From NCBI GenBank assembly GCA_020081605.1, contig JAHREC010000009.1:2852001-2916000 (forward strand): 64,000 nucleotides of DNA. The letters are read 5' to 3'. The stretch comes from Albifimbria verrucaria. Taxonomy: Eukaryota; Ascomycota; Sordariomycetes; Hypocreales; Stachybotryaceae. The notes under the pieces are model-generated. The model saw nothing but the letters and a program-made list of their open reading frames with translations. It ran no database searches and had not been told where the DNA came from. Position 1 is the stretch's first letter; each line of letters starts with the position of its first letter. Positions 1 through 9,891 of the stretch are shown here, piece after piece. The position numbers and the translations under genes were made by a program.

Positions 1-488
1 TAGGACCTTTTGAGATACCTTGGCTGTTTGCCTGTAATTTAATGTTAACAAGAGTTATAAGCGATGGTCAAATGCAATACCGACATATTAATAATGCCTA
101 GTCCAATACTGATAGTCGCTTTATACCCAGCTAAAGCATCTATGAAGTCGTTGATACTGCCTTTCATAAACTCTAACTTTGCCCAGTCTCGGAAGCCAAT
201 CTCAGTCTTGCTATGGAAGCGTTTCATAGAACTTTCGAACTCATGACAGATTTGCGCGCATCGACTAACAGGACCTTGGAGCAGCGACAGCATCGATGCT
301 TCAAGAGCTTGAACATCCTCCAATGCTTTCAGGATTTTTATCAAGTCTTGAAGTTCATCTTGCAATCTCTGCAATGTTTTATCGCGTTCTTTGTATCGTT
401 GAACAGTGTCTTTGAGCGCGTTTATGGACTGGATAGCAGCCGTGACTATAGCCAGCACTGACGCAGTAACACTCAAGGGATCGGCCAT
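1..488 (-). CDS. HeLo-like N-terminal domain protein (NLR or ankyrin type), 5' part only
   Basis: The gene starts at the ATG at 488 and reads leftward out of the window. The first exon (488-85) opens MADPLSVTASVLAIVTAA, the hallmark of the fungal HeLo-like N-terminal domain (Helo_like_N, PF17111), and continues through an amphipathic helix and the conserved GFRDWAKLEFMKGSINDFID stretch. A 53-nt intron (84-32) ends in TTACAG. Joining exons in phase gives INM-QTAKVSQKVL, the usual continuation of this domain, so the stop codon near 45 lies inside the intron. In this family the domain precedes NACHT, ankyrin or other signalling modules and is thought to act in regulated cell death or incompatibility. 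What follows here is outside the window. The donor GTCGGT is weak, but the protein match supports it. Confidence 0.85.
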
Positions 489-1269
489 TATTCAATATGT
501 AACGACATAGATCGGAGGAGTGAAGAAGCAATGGAGTTACTTTGATGAAGAGAGCAACTGGACCCATATTCTAGACAGGCTGGAAAGCAAAATTGTGTCA
601 TTTCTGTTCCCCGCCTTTAGTTGTCGCCCCTCTGTGGAGGATTGTAGAAACGTGATCTGATTGGTTAAGTTGAGCTGAGCTGATCTTGTGAGGCTAAAAC
701 ATCTTCAATTAGAAGCCTAACTAACAACCCAAGCCTCAGCTAAGCCATAGGGGTGGGGCCCGAACGGAGGCATGAATCGACCGAACTGATGACTTCTTAG
801 GTGGTTAAGAAGGCAAGAGTCTGGGCCATTCGTTGGGGTTTTATCTTTACCTTGTAATTTCTTGATTAGCGCATTTGTAGGATCTGTTGCTTGGCCAGGT
901 TGTGTCTAGGCCACATGGCGTTAGATGTAAGAACGTGCGATCTTCTTTGGCATACTTGAAGAAGTACATACTGAAGGAGGAGCGTATCAATTGAATCATA
1001 AACAGAGAAGAAGTGGACTCGTGAGGTAATTCAAGACAGACAAGAAAATGAAACCACTGTGGCTCATTTCCCCATTAACCTTAGTATGCCCACTACTTTC
1101 CAAAGAGACAAACATCGTCTAGGCTCGCCACCGCGAGAATATTTTTAGATTTTCAGAGTAAAAATACATATTTAGGTGGCTTAAGGACCTTCTATATAGC
1201 TCATGTCATGGAGATAGGATAGGGTAGTTCATCAACATCATTGGAGCCTCAAAGGCGCCGAAGTATACA
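489..1269. other. Intergenic, no gene seen
   Basis: No reading frame with recognisable protein similarity lies here. It separates the HeLo-like gene from the gene relic that begins near 1270 and should contain the promoter of the HeLo-like gene just above 488. Confidence 0.6.
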
Positions 1270-2800
1270 TTGCAGCGACAAGTCTTGTTATTAGGAGGGC
1301 TAGGACAGTGCTTGTTAAGCTCTGGTACATAACCCATCGTCCCAAAGGCTTATGAGAAAGTAGTGAAGCCTAGCACATTGGCGAGTGGCGACCTATCTTC
1401 TCCCTGCTCCATGACGCACACTGCTGTGCTATAGTCGCAATGGGGATGCTCATATGATGCGCGATGTAAGCGGAAGAGATAGATCGATTCCCCGCCTAGC
1501 GATCGTAACGATTCGTGTATTTGCGCAGGAAGAACCCTTGACTAACAAGCTTTGAGTGGTGTTTGTGTTTCTCTGACGGTTCCCGCATCGAGTATAATCC
1601 TGAAGAAGATCAACTTTCGCATGACAGAAGTCAACAGATTTGCGATTCCCTCAGGTACGAATTGGTGTCCGGAGGTCTTCATTTGGTACATTCGTAGCTC
1701 ATTACCCATTAGGGGCTTGCTCACACCTCAATCGAGCCCTAGAGGATAGTAATGTATTCCGATCAAACGATCTCACATCTCGTAAGATGCCTCCCTACTT
1801 AAGTAGCAAACAATTCTGTTGAACACTCGTTTAGAACTTTATTTTGGCAGCATAACAGTACTTGAACTTATTTTCGTTCCAATTACCGCTCTTACTGAGA
1901 TGTATTTCGGATCCTGTTTGCTGATAGCGCCCCAAAGGGCATTCAAACTTCCTGAGGGGCACTTTGGCATGAAACAGAGGTTGAGTGATCATGTGTGCAG
2001 GCATAAGGAACCAATTTCGCTCCGACTGCAGAACGCAGGGGCTTAGGTTCCCATGGCATGAGCGTTTCGCTCCATTAGACTAGTAGTCGCAATGGCTCAA
2101 TAATTTGACGGACCACTCCAATTGAAGTGGCAGCGAGTTTTCATCGTTCGTCTCGCCTAAGTTTTAAGGTCCGAAGCTCTCGCGGATGTAGCCAGCCTGC
2201 AATCCTCTATATATTCGTGGCTTCATTTTGTAGGCACGGAGGGCGTCGAAACTATGTAGGATAAAAACTGAATATTTCTATCGAGTAAGATATAGAACAC
2301 TCGGGCTTTGCAGTAGGCTTCTCAAATCTCTGTAACAAATTTTATTCCTTATTTCCCCAGCAGAATTGATGTATTCGGTGCGTGGATCGGGAACACTCAT
2401 CCAGATTGATGTTCCAATGGGCTCGTAAGGCTCTGGCATAATGACTACTGAGATTCCTGGTATTGTTGTTGAGATCTGATCCAGAGGTGTCTAAGCCTTG
2501 GTCCACAAGTGTAGCACAAGATTCCCGGATATGGTTTGAGTAAGCTCCAGGCAGCTACGAACTCCTGCAGGAGGTAGTTAAAACAAGAAGGCTCGGCCAG
2601 AGAGGATTCAGCCACTATTTTCGAGGCTTCTGGGTCTCCTTCCATAACAGCCTTCTCACGTTAATAAATCCTTCGATACACTTGTTGAAAAGTTAATATA
2701 GCCTAGCTCAGGTATGCTCATTTAATTCGATAGTGTGAAACAAGAGAAGAGCAAGCAAACGACTGACTAGTGTGTAGCAGCAGCTCTGTCCGTAAGGGTG
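1270..2800 (-). pseudogene. Decayed copy of the orphan gene at 11.5-13.2 kb
   Basis: On the + strand this stretch aligns by eye, in the same order, with 11.6-13.27 kb. Examples are the 'gctctggtac' block (1318 against 11647), the block around 1435-1480 against 11765-11810, the 'agtataatc' block (1591 against 12003), the 'gaagctctc.cggatgtag' block (2174 against 12690), the 'gggctcgta.ggctc' block (2419 against 12942) and the start-proximal block (2755 against 13248). Identity looks like roughly three quarters, with substitutions and indels spread along the whole length and stops in all frames. It is therefore a true relic, unlike the single-base frame changes elsewhere. It is read on the minus strand, like its intact partner. 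Confidence 0.75.
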
Positions 2801-4111
2801 CTCCTGTCAGAGGCACAATGGCCTACCCTGCACTTTAGGACAGCTAATTAGGCGAGAATTCGGGCGATACATAAGCAGGGCATTGCTCCTCGCTACTAGA
2901 ACCCTTCAGAGATTGATCTAATCACTACGGCACCCTAAGGTCTCTTAACTCCGCTGTAGCGAGAAAGTGCGCTGACAGCTCCATCCTATTTTATATAGGC
3001 CACCAAGTTTTGGAGGACTTGTTGAATTTTGTTACACATGTAGAGTACTCTACTGCACTTTACAGTGATTCAATGCACCATTATAACTGAACATGTTATT
3101 ATACGTACTGTGCAGTACGGTATGGCTTCGTCCGAGTTTGAGGAATCAACAAACCTGTCTTTGTTGTATTGCACTGACTGGCCGTCTGTCTGCTTTCTTC
3201 CCAGGATTTATTTTTACTTCATTTCACTTCATATTTGTTCGGTTAGACAGCTACTGTACAGCACAGTCTAGTGTCTCACTCATTCTTAACGTATGATACA
3301 GTAGTGCTTGGGTCAATGTAGGTGATTACATCTTTGGGCTTTGTTCGTATGAACCGATCGCTGCAACTGAAGCAAACACTGTACTATAAATAGCATCGTC
3401 TTAAGCTTGACGCACTATATAGGGTTCCAAGGTCTCTTAGGACTGCTACAGAAGACCCTCTTGTCTCATTGTTTGCATGTGATTGAGTACAGTCCTGTAG
3501 TGCGACTGGGTTCGCAGGCCTCGTTCGCGTAGGATGCCAACGTGCCACTATTTCTGTGCAGATCGTGAGTTTCCTTACACACAACAATGACATTCATTGA
3601 ACAAGAAGAAGCAGAAAGTAGATTACCAACTACTCATTCCAAACTGGTCTATTTTTTGCCACACGTAGCACAGACCTAATCCCTCATATGGAGGTGCGCC
3701 AATAACTAAACGAACGCCTCAGACACTAATCTCTGTGAACTATCCACAGGAGGGTAGATAACCACTTCTGCTTCCTTCAATATAAGCATTAGAATTGGCT
3801 CCAGTCATTAGTATGTCCTCTAACGGGCCCCTGCGACTTACTTTCTAGAATCCTAACCATTTGGACGCAGAAGGACGCTTTTCGAGGAGCTTGTAACTGG
3901 CTTCCACATGATTGGGTGACCAGCATTACCCGCTCTGCAGCATGAGGCTCGCAGCTAAGGCAGCAAAGACCGCTAGGTACCACCACTATCGCGCGGGTGC
4001 TGAGGTCAACATCAATACCTTGTCTCACTGCCTTGATCTGAGGAAATCCAGCCATGCGCACTGCCCTTACACATTCTTGCCAGCGTCCTCAATGTCGTGC
4101 CCTCGGCCCCC
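2801..4111. other. Intergenic, upstream of the PNP gene
   Basis: No convincing gene. The middle (about 3065-3400) is a palindrome-rich repeat, listed separately. The last few hundred bases before 4112 should hold the promoter of the PNP gene, but no distinct element was recognised. Confidence 0.5.
3065..3400. repeat. Dispersed palindromic repeat rich in TACTGTAC/GTACAGTA, copy 1
   Basis: The stretch contains several inverted-symmetry words such as tactgtgcagta (about 3107) and tactgtacagcacagt (about 3251). Its right part shares the order 'gtgcttgggtca ... ccgatcg.tgcaactgaag' with 15.87-15.98 kb. The protein-like frames here are shadows. It could be a degraded MITE or another non-autonomous repeat, but no terminal inverted repeats or target-site duplication could be fixed by eye. 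Confidence 0.45.
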
Positions 4112-5319
4112 ATGGCTTCGTCACCGCCCTCCAGTCGTGACGAGTTTGAAGTTGCCATCATCTGCGCCTTGCCCAAGGAATACAATGCCGTCTCTCTTGT
4201 CTTCGACCAATTTTGGGATGATTATGGCGATATATATGGACGCGCTGCAGGAGATCACAACCAATACACGACGGGCCGAATCGGCAAACACAATGTCGTC
4301 CTTGCTCTCCTGCCCCATATAGGAAAGTCGAAGCTGCCACGGCTGCTGCCAGCATGCGCTCGAGCTATGTAGCCTTGAAGCTCGCTCTTCTTGTTGGCAT
4401 TTGTGGCGCTATTCCCGCTGGGGATGACGGCGAAATCTTACTGGGCGATGTGGTCATCAGCAAGTCTATTGTGCAGTATGATTTGGGTCGACAATATCCC
4501 GATAAGTTTGTGCGGAAAGATACAGTAGAGGACAGCCTCAGTCGGCAGAACCAAGACGTTCGCAGCCTCCTTGCCTCGTTCGGGACAAACCGCATCATCG
4601 AGCTGCTTGAGCAGCGAACTGCCGACTTCCTCCTAGAACTCCAAGAAAAGGCGGCCAAAAAGAGGAGAGTCCGGAAAGACATATACAGGTATCCGGGCAC
4701 CACGCGGGACACGCTGTTTGAACCAACCTATCGCCATAGGCACCGCAGTCTACCGACTTGCATCTGTCGTGATTGTAGTAAGGATAACGATGCTATTTGC
4801 GACGAGGCTGTCGGTCAGGTATGCGACGAGCTCGGATGCCAGGAGAGCCACATTCTGATGAGGGTGCGACTCCAAGAAAAGCGAGAGTTGGAGCAGGACG
4901 GCAACATCGCCGCACAGAACCCTGCCTTGCATGTCGGGTCTGTCGCGTCAGGAGATACCGTGCTGAAATCGGCTGCACACCGAGACAGTATCGCTGCCCA
5001 GGAGCATGTGATAGCGTTCGAGATGGAAGGGGCAGGTATCTGGGAAGCCGTGCCGTGCCTCGTAACCAAGGGAGTCTGTGACTATGCAGATTGCCACAAG
5101 AACAAGGAATGGCAGGATTTTGCGGCGGCGACGGCAGCTTGCGCCGCGAAGGCCATTCTAGAACGGTATGTTCAGACGGACAAGAACAAGAATGGCGCGT
5201 CTCCTGGGCAGAGTCATTATGCTAGAGCACAGGATGGATCGTCTATCCAGTCCGGAAGCCATAATTATGGCGCGCAAACAGGTATCAACCATGGTACCAT
5301 CAACAACACATTCTATTGA
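4112..5319 (+). CDS. Free-standing PNP-fold (nucleoside phosphorylase-like) effector with C-terminal GN-rich motif
   Basis: The start is ATG 4112 (MASSPPSSRDEFEVAIICALP). The reading shifts frame near 4327, where GGAAAGTCG stands where GGAAAGGTCG would keep the frame. Both sides then match the fungal PNP_UDP_1 domain found at the N-terminus of NLRs: FEVAIICALPKEYNAV, LALLVGICGAIP, EILLGDVVISKSIVQYD, GRQYPDKFVRKDTVED. The purine/ribose-site segments IAFEMEGAGIWE and KGVCDYADCHKNKEW are intact, so catalysis may be retained. Bacterial Detocs effectors and animal or fungal NLR PNP domains of this type include ATP nucleosidases; activity here is inferred. The protein ends two codons after NYGAQTGINHGTINNTF (5263-5313), with no NB-ARC domain attached, about 400 residues in all. 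The missing base may be a sequencing error. Confidence 0.85.
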
Positions 5320-6002
5320 CAAGGCTAGATTGAAAGTGTGTTATTTGTATCTTCAATATTTAGCCTCAATAATAGAAGCACTGGGGTGTCGTTCTTCCAA
5401 GACGTTACTGATTGTAAGTCCTGCTATACACATGCGATCCTAATGCCATCCATAATTGCATGCACAAGTTTTGATATTGATGATCACTGTGGAAATGAGT
5501 GAGTTAGACTGGCTTTGTTCTCAGGCACGCGATTCCAATCCATAGAGCAGCCTGGGGAGGTCGCCGCAGTGGGTGCCTATAATTATGCGAAAGTGTGTGC
5601 TAGGTTGCTTGATACTACGGCCTCCAGCCGCGGGGTGAAACTGCGACTCCTATATGAGTTGAGATACATGAAACTAATTTTGCCTATATTGATGTTATGC
5701 ACCGGCCTCTGAAGGGCCAAGCGTACGGTAGCTTCAGGTGCTCGACGCTAAGCTGCCATCGAGCTGTCTCGCCATATATTTCTCCCCAAAGCCATGAGTT
5801 CAACAAATTAGTTGCCCTTAAAACCAAGGTGGTTCGTCTGGTTCCTGCTGTTCTCACACTGCTGAAGTCCATAATTGGTACCTGAGAAGAAGGCATTCCG
5901 CCCACCCTCCTGACAAGAAGGTTAAGTTAACATTGTAACGTTGATATTGAGATTGTGCCATGGTTGGGAGATACCTACTCTATAGCCGCTGCCATCCGGT
6001 TT
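5320..6002. other. Convergent intergenic region, nothing recognised
   Basis: This lies between the 3' ends of the PNP gene (plus) and the hydrolase gene (minus). No gene, RNA or repeat could be supported. Confidence 0.5.
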
Positions 6003-7044
6003 CTAGAAGACTTTGCACCATTCAGCAAGCTGATTGGATATCTGTCGATACATTTCATCCTCCTCTGAGGCGAATTTACAAATACCAAAGTGGTCCGCGG
6101 GCAATAGAATCTTCTTATAGCCCGGCAATGTAGCCGAAGTTTCGTCCACTATCTAACAGGTATATGCTGGTCAGCAAAGAGTCGTTCGGTGGTTTGGACA
6201 GGAGGTATGAATTCTAACCATTCCCAACGCCTCAATCGGCAACCCTCGTAAAAGCACACGACCTCAATCCGCGTATTTGCCAGCCTTCCGCGTGTACTCA
6301 AAAGTAATGGGAACGCCTCGCCAATCTTCGCCAGCTTCTCTGACTTCACATCTAAGTCGTCGAGGATATTTTGGTTGGTTGGTTGGAAGTAACTAATAAA
6401 CTTTCGGGCTTGTTCGGACCAGTGTGCCTTGATCGGCCCTTTGTGCGGTGTCCCTAGGAAGAGGATGCCACGGATATTCGCAGAAAGCTCCCCATAGGAA
6501 TTGGAGGTTGCATTGACGAGGGCCTACATGAAAAGAATGAATCATCTCGCTTACCATCAGGGGTGCACTAAAAACCTGCATTGGCAGCCACGATGCCGCC
6601 TAGGCTATGCGCGACAATAATGATCGGCCTGTCGTTCTAAACAGGGAACGGAATTTGAGCAACTACAATCGTGATAGGCCTGCTATCACTTACTGCGTCC
6701 TCTATGGTTCTGTTGTCTCTCAGGTGAGAAAAAAGCTGTTAGACAGGTTATCGATCAGATTCTCGGCAGGCTGCGACCAGAAATGCAGGATGTTTGCATC
6801 ATAGCCAAAGGTTAGGATTCGGGCTGTCGGGAGTGCCTTGGGCAGAAGTTCCTCAGGCCAGAGCGTGTCGTTTGTCGTCCAAGTCTTCATTCGACCGCCG
6901 TTAGGTCCATGAATGAAGACGATGCTGCCGCTGTGTTAGAATCGAGAGCCAGCTCTATGGGTACTTAACAACTCTTTCTGCATATTAGAGTACTCACTCG
7001 ATATTGGCATTCTCGGGAGCATGTAGAACACTCAGGCCAGTCAT
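6003..7044 (-). CDS. Alpha/beta-hydrolase of the fungal NLR-effector type, stand-alone
   Basis: Five exons can be joined by protein match: 7044-6998, 6930-6694, 6636-6580, 6523-6219 and 6152-6003. Exon 1 begins MTGLSVLHAPENANI. Exon 2 gives GSIVFIHGPNGGRMKTW and the WPEELLPKALPTARILTFGYDA segment. Exon 3 carries the nucleophile elbow IIIVAHSLGGIVAAN. Exon 4 gives ALVNATSNSYGELSANIRGI, then the LFLGTPHKG and KLAKIGEAFPLLL segments. Exon 5 contains LLPADHFGICKFAS, with the likely catalytic His, and ends EWCKVF. This serine-esterase/lipase-like domain usually forms the N-terminus of fungal NLRs, but here it stands alone. One base appears missing in the T-run near 6720 and one near 6250. Intron 3 keeps frame only with a GC-AG donor at 6579. 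No GN-rich motif was found. The start is the first in-frame ATG and could lie further upstream. Confidence 0.75.
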
Positions 7045-7495
7045 TTCATCGAAGATATCAATAATAGCTTGTCTACAGTATAACCTCAATAGTACGTAAT
7101 AGTATATGCTTTATCACAATGTCGAAATGTGTGGCTCAGTGTGCGGTATTGAGACGGTCTCATTCATAGCAGAGCATGCGTGACTGGGACGGCAGGCGTG
7201 AACTGCAAGCCCATTAGGCATGATATTGCATCATCACGTGCATTTTCAGCCGCTGGATTCTTGTTCACGCCTTGTCATTTGCTGTAAGCGTTTGTTGATG
7301 TTGGTAAAGAGAGGGGCTGCGGATTTACACCCGGAGCGGCCTTTGGATGCCTGCCAACCCCGCTCGCTGAGCATGGCTGCTGATGTGTGAAGCGGCTTTC
7401 ACCGAGTAGCATAGAACTAAACCGAACTCAACTGAACTTGCTGTAAGCGGATTGCCTACCATCATCGTAGGGAGCACAGTATTAGACAGTGGCAG
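7045..7495. promoter_or_regulatory. Divergent promoter region between hydrolase and NB-ARC-TPR genes
   Basis: About 450 bases separate the two divergent starts (7044 minus, 7496 plus), so one shared control region could serve both. No canonical TATA or binding site was recognised. The open frame running in from 7452 has no ATG and no similarity before 7659, so it is not treated as coding. Confidence 0.4.
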
Positions 7496-9891
7496 ATGGC
7501 CAGCGGAACGAATTATGGCTCCCAAGTGGGGAACAACTATGGGGCGATCAACAACGAGTTTCACCTCCCGCCGGGTAAGGTTGTCTTGTCTTGATGGTTT
7601 CAAGCCCAGCCGCGCTAACACTGCCAGAACGAGCCGAAACCCCACCGACGCCGTCTGCATGGATCCCTTTGATCATAACCCCGATTTCGTCGACCGTGGA
7701 GACCTTCTCAGCCAGGTCCAGCGAATATGCTCGCAACCGCCGCGTCGCGTGGCCCTTGCGGGCATCGGTGGGGTTGGGAAGTCGCAGCTAGCCATCGAAT
7801 ACTCGCGCCGAATCAGCGAGGCATCGGCCAATCTATGGGTGTTCTGGGTACATGCCGGTACGCGTGCACGGGTCGAAGAGGGCTTTAGGACAATTGCAGA
7901 TGCTGTCAAACTGGCAGGCCGAAACCAACCCAAAGCCAACGTACCACTGCTTGTATACAATTGGCTGTCTAACGAGCGGAACGGCAAATGGTTGATGGTC
8001 ATAGACAGTGCTGATGATTCGGATGTGTTTTTGAGCACGGCGGAAGGCGCATGCGACAAGCAGAAGCTTTTGAAGTACCTCCCGATGAGTCGGAATGGAT
8101 CTATCGTTATCACAACGCGCAATAAGAAGCTGGCAGACTGGGTGACTGGAAACCGTGATAATGTGATTGAGATCGGGCCGATGACGGAAACAGAAGCGAT
8201 CGCGCTCCTGAAGAAGAAGCTGGGGTCGGCCACAGACTGGGATGTCATCTTGGCGAAGGATCTCGCAAAGGCGCTCGACCTTATCCCGCTGGCCATTAGC
8301 CAGGCAGCCTCCTACATCAAAGCCAGGTGGCCGCGGAGCTCGCTCGAGAAGTACCTGGGCACATTCCGAGAAAGCAAGCACAAGAGGATAAGACTTTTGA
8401 AACATGATGCCGGAGACCTGTGGCGGGACGGAGAGGCGTCTAATGCCGTCTTCACGACGTGGCAAATTTCATTTAACGACATCCAGTCTGAGCGGCCTTC
8501 GGCGGCAGATCTACTAGCCCTGATGAGCTTCTTTGACCGACAGGGAATTCCCGAATTGGTATTGAAGGGTAACAAGCCCACCAAAGACACGGCATCAGAT
8601 ATTAAAACCGAGGACATGGGATCAGACAGCAACGACAGTAACTCGGATGACAAATCCGATGGCGTTGCAAGCGACTATGCAGACAGTGAATTCGACAAGG
8701 ATGTGGAGATGCTTAGAGACTACTGCCTTGTCACTACAAACGAGCGAGGGGATGAGTTTGAGATGCACCGACTTGTGCAGCTATCGATAAAGGAGTGGCT
8801 GGCAGGGTCTGGGCAGGAGGATATATTCAAGCAGCAGTATATCAAGCGGATGGCATCAGCTTTCCCAACAGGCGAATACGAAAATTGGACAATTTGCGGG
8901 AGTCTCTTTGCGCACGCTCAAGTGGCGCTCGGTTATCGACCAAACACGGAAGGGGTGGAAGATTGGGTGTCTCTCTTGTACAAAGGGGATCATATGCGCG
9001 GTTGCAAGGAAAATATGATGTAGCGGAGCAGATGGTGGGGAGGCTTGTAAGGTTTCGGAGAAGTTATTTGGAAAGGAGGCTATTTCTACCCTCTACAGCA
9101 CGTCGTTGTTCGCACAGGTGCTTGGGGATCAGGGTCGGTGGGATGAGGCAGAGAAGCTTGAGTTGCAGGTGATGGAGACTCACAAGCTAAAGCTTAGAGC
9201 AGACCATCCCGATTTACTAATAAGCATGAATAATCTAGCGTCAACATACCAGAATCAAGGCCGATGGGGAGAGGCAGAGAAGCTTTATATACAGGTAATG
9301 GAGACTTATAAGCTAAAGCTTAAAGCAGACCATCCTGATATACTAAGAAGCATGAATAATCTAGCAGTAACACACCAGAATCAAGGCCGATGGGGAGAGG
9401 CAGAGAAGCTTTATATACAGGTGATGGAGACTCGCAAGCTAAAGCTTGGAGCAGACCATCCCGATACACTAACAAGCATGAATAATCTGGCATCAGTATA
9501 CCAGAATCAAGGCCGATGGGAAGAGGCAGAGAAGCTTTATATACAGGTGATGGAGACTCGCAAGCTAAAGCTTGGAGCAGACCACCCTTATACACTAACA
9601 AGCATGAATAATCTAGCATCAATATACCAGGATCAAGGCCGATGGGGAGAGGCAGAGAAGCTTGAAATACAGGTGATGGAGACTCGCAAGCTAAAGCTTG
9701 GAGCAGACCATCCCAATACACTAACAAGCATGAATAATCTGGCTCATACCTGGCATGCTATGGGAAAGACACACAAAGCTACAGATTTAATGGAAGCATG
9801 CGTTAGCTTCCAGAAGGTTAAACTGGGGTTGGATCATTCCTATACGCAATCTTCGATTTCAACGTTAGATTTTTGGAAATATTTCGGATAG
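7496..9891 (+). CDS. NB-ARC-TPR NLR-like receptor with N-terminal GN-rich motif
   Basis: ATG 7496 opens a short exon (7496-7574) whose core is NYGSQVGNNYGAINNEF followed by HLPP. A 53-nt intron (7575-7627, CTAAC branch) joins it to ERAETPPTP. A base is missing near 7665 (ATCCCTTT where ATCCCCTTT keeps frame); a start at ATG 7659 (MDPFDHNPDFVDRG) is the alternative. NB-ARC signatures follow: P-loop AGIGGVGKS (7758-7784), Walker B KWLMVIDSADD (about 7986), GSIVITTRNKK (about 8098), LDLIPLAISQAASYI (about 8275) and an MHD-like FEMHRLVQ (about 8757). Two frame changes near 8975 and 9040 precede a kinesin-light-chain-type TPR array with five 42-residue repeats. The NB-ARC switch should oligomerise when the TPRs sense a ligand. 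Domain order matches PNT1-type fungal NLRs. Confidence 0.85.
9145..9774 (+). repeat. Five 126-bp tandem TPR-coding repeats
   Basis: The word 'gaggcagagaagctt' recurs at 9145, 9271, 9397, 9523 and 9649, exactly 126 bases (42 codons) apart. The units differ by only a few bases each. Each encodes one TPR of the form EAEKLYIQVMETRKLKLGAD plus HPDTLTSMNNLASVYQNQGRW. Such high identity points to recent expansion or continuing homogenisation, as in other fungal NLR repeat domains. Confidence 0.9.

Noticed and set aside
4112..4372. Calling the PNP gene a pseudogene because of the 4327 frameshift
   Set aside because: A one-base run-length change with perfect similarity on both sides is the same pattern seen in essential genes of this window, so sequence error is more likely.
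7452..7658. Open frame upstream of MDPFDHNP read as one protein with the NB-ARC domain
   Set aside because: It starts from a TTG codon, crosses the 7575-7627 intron and is in a different frame from the HLPPERAETPP segment that relatives have.
9320..9727. 135-codon minus-strand open frame opposite the TPR repeats
   Set aside because: It is a by-product of the 126-bp repeats on the coding strand; its translation is simply the same repetitive peptide over and over.
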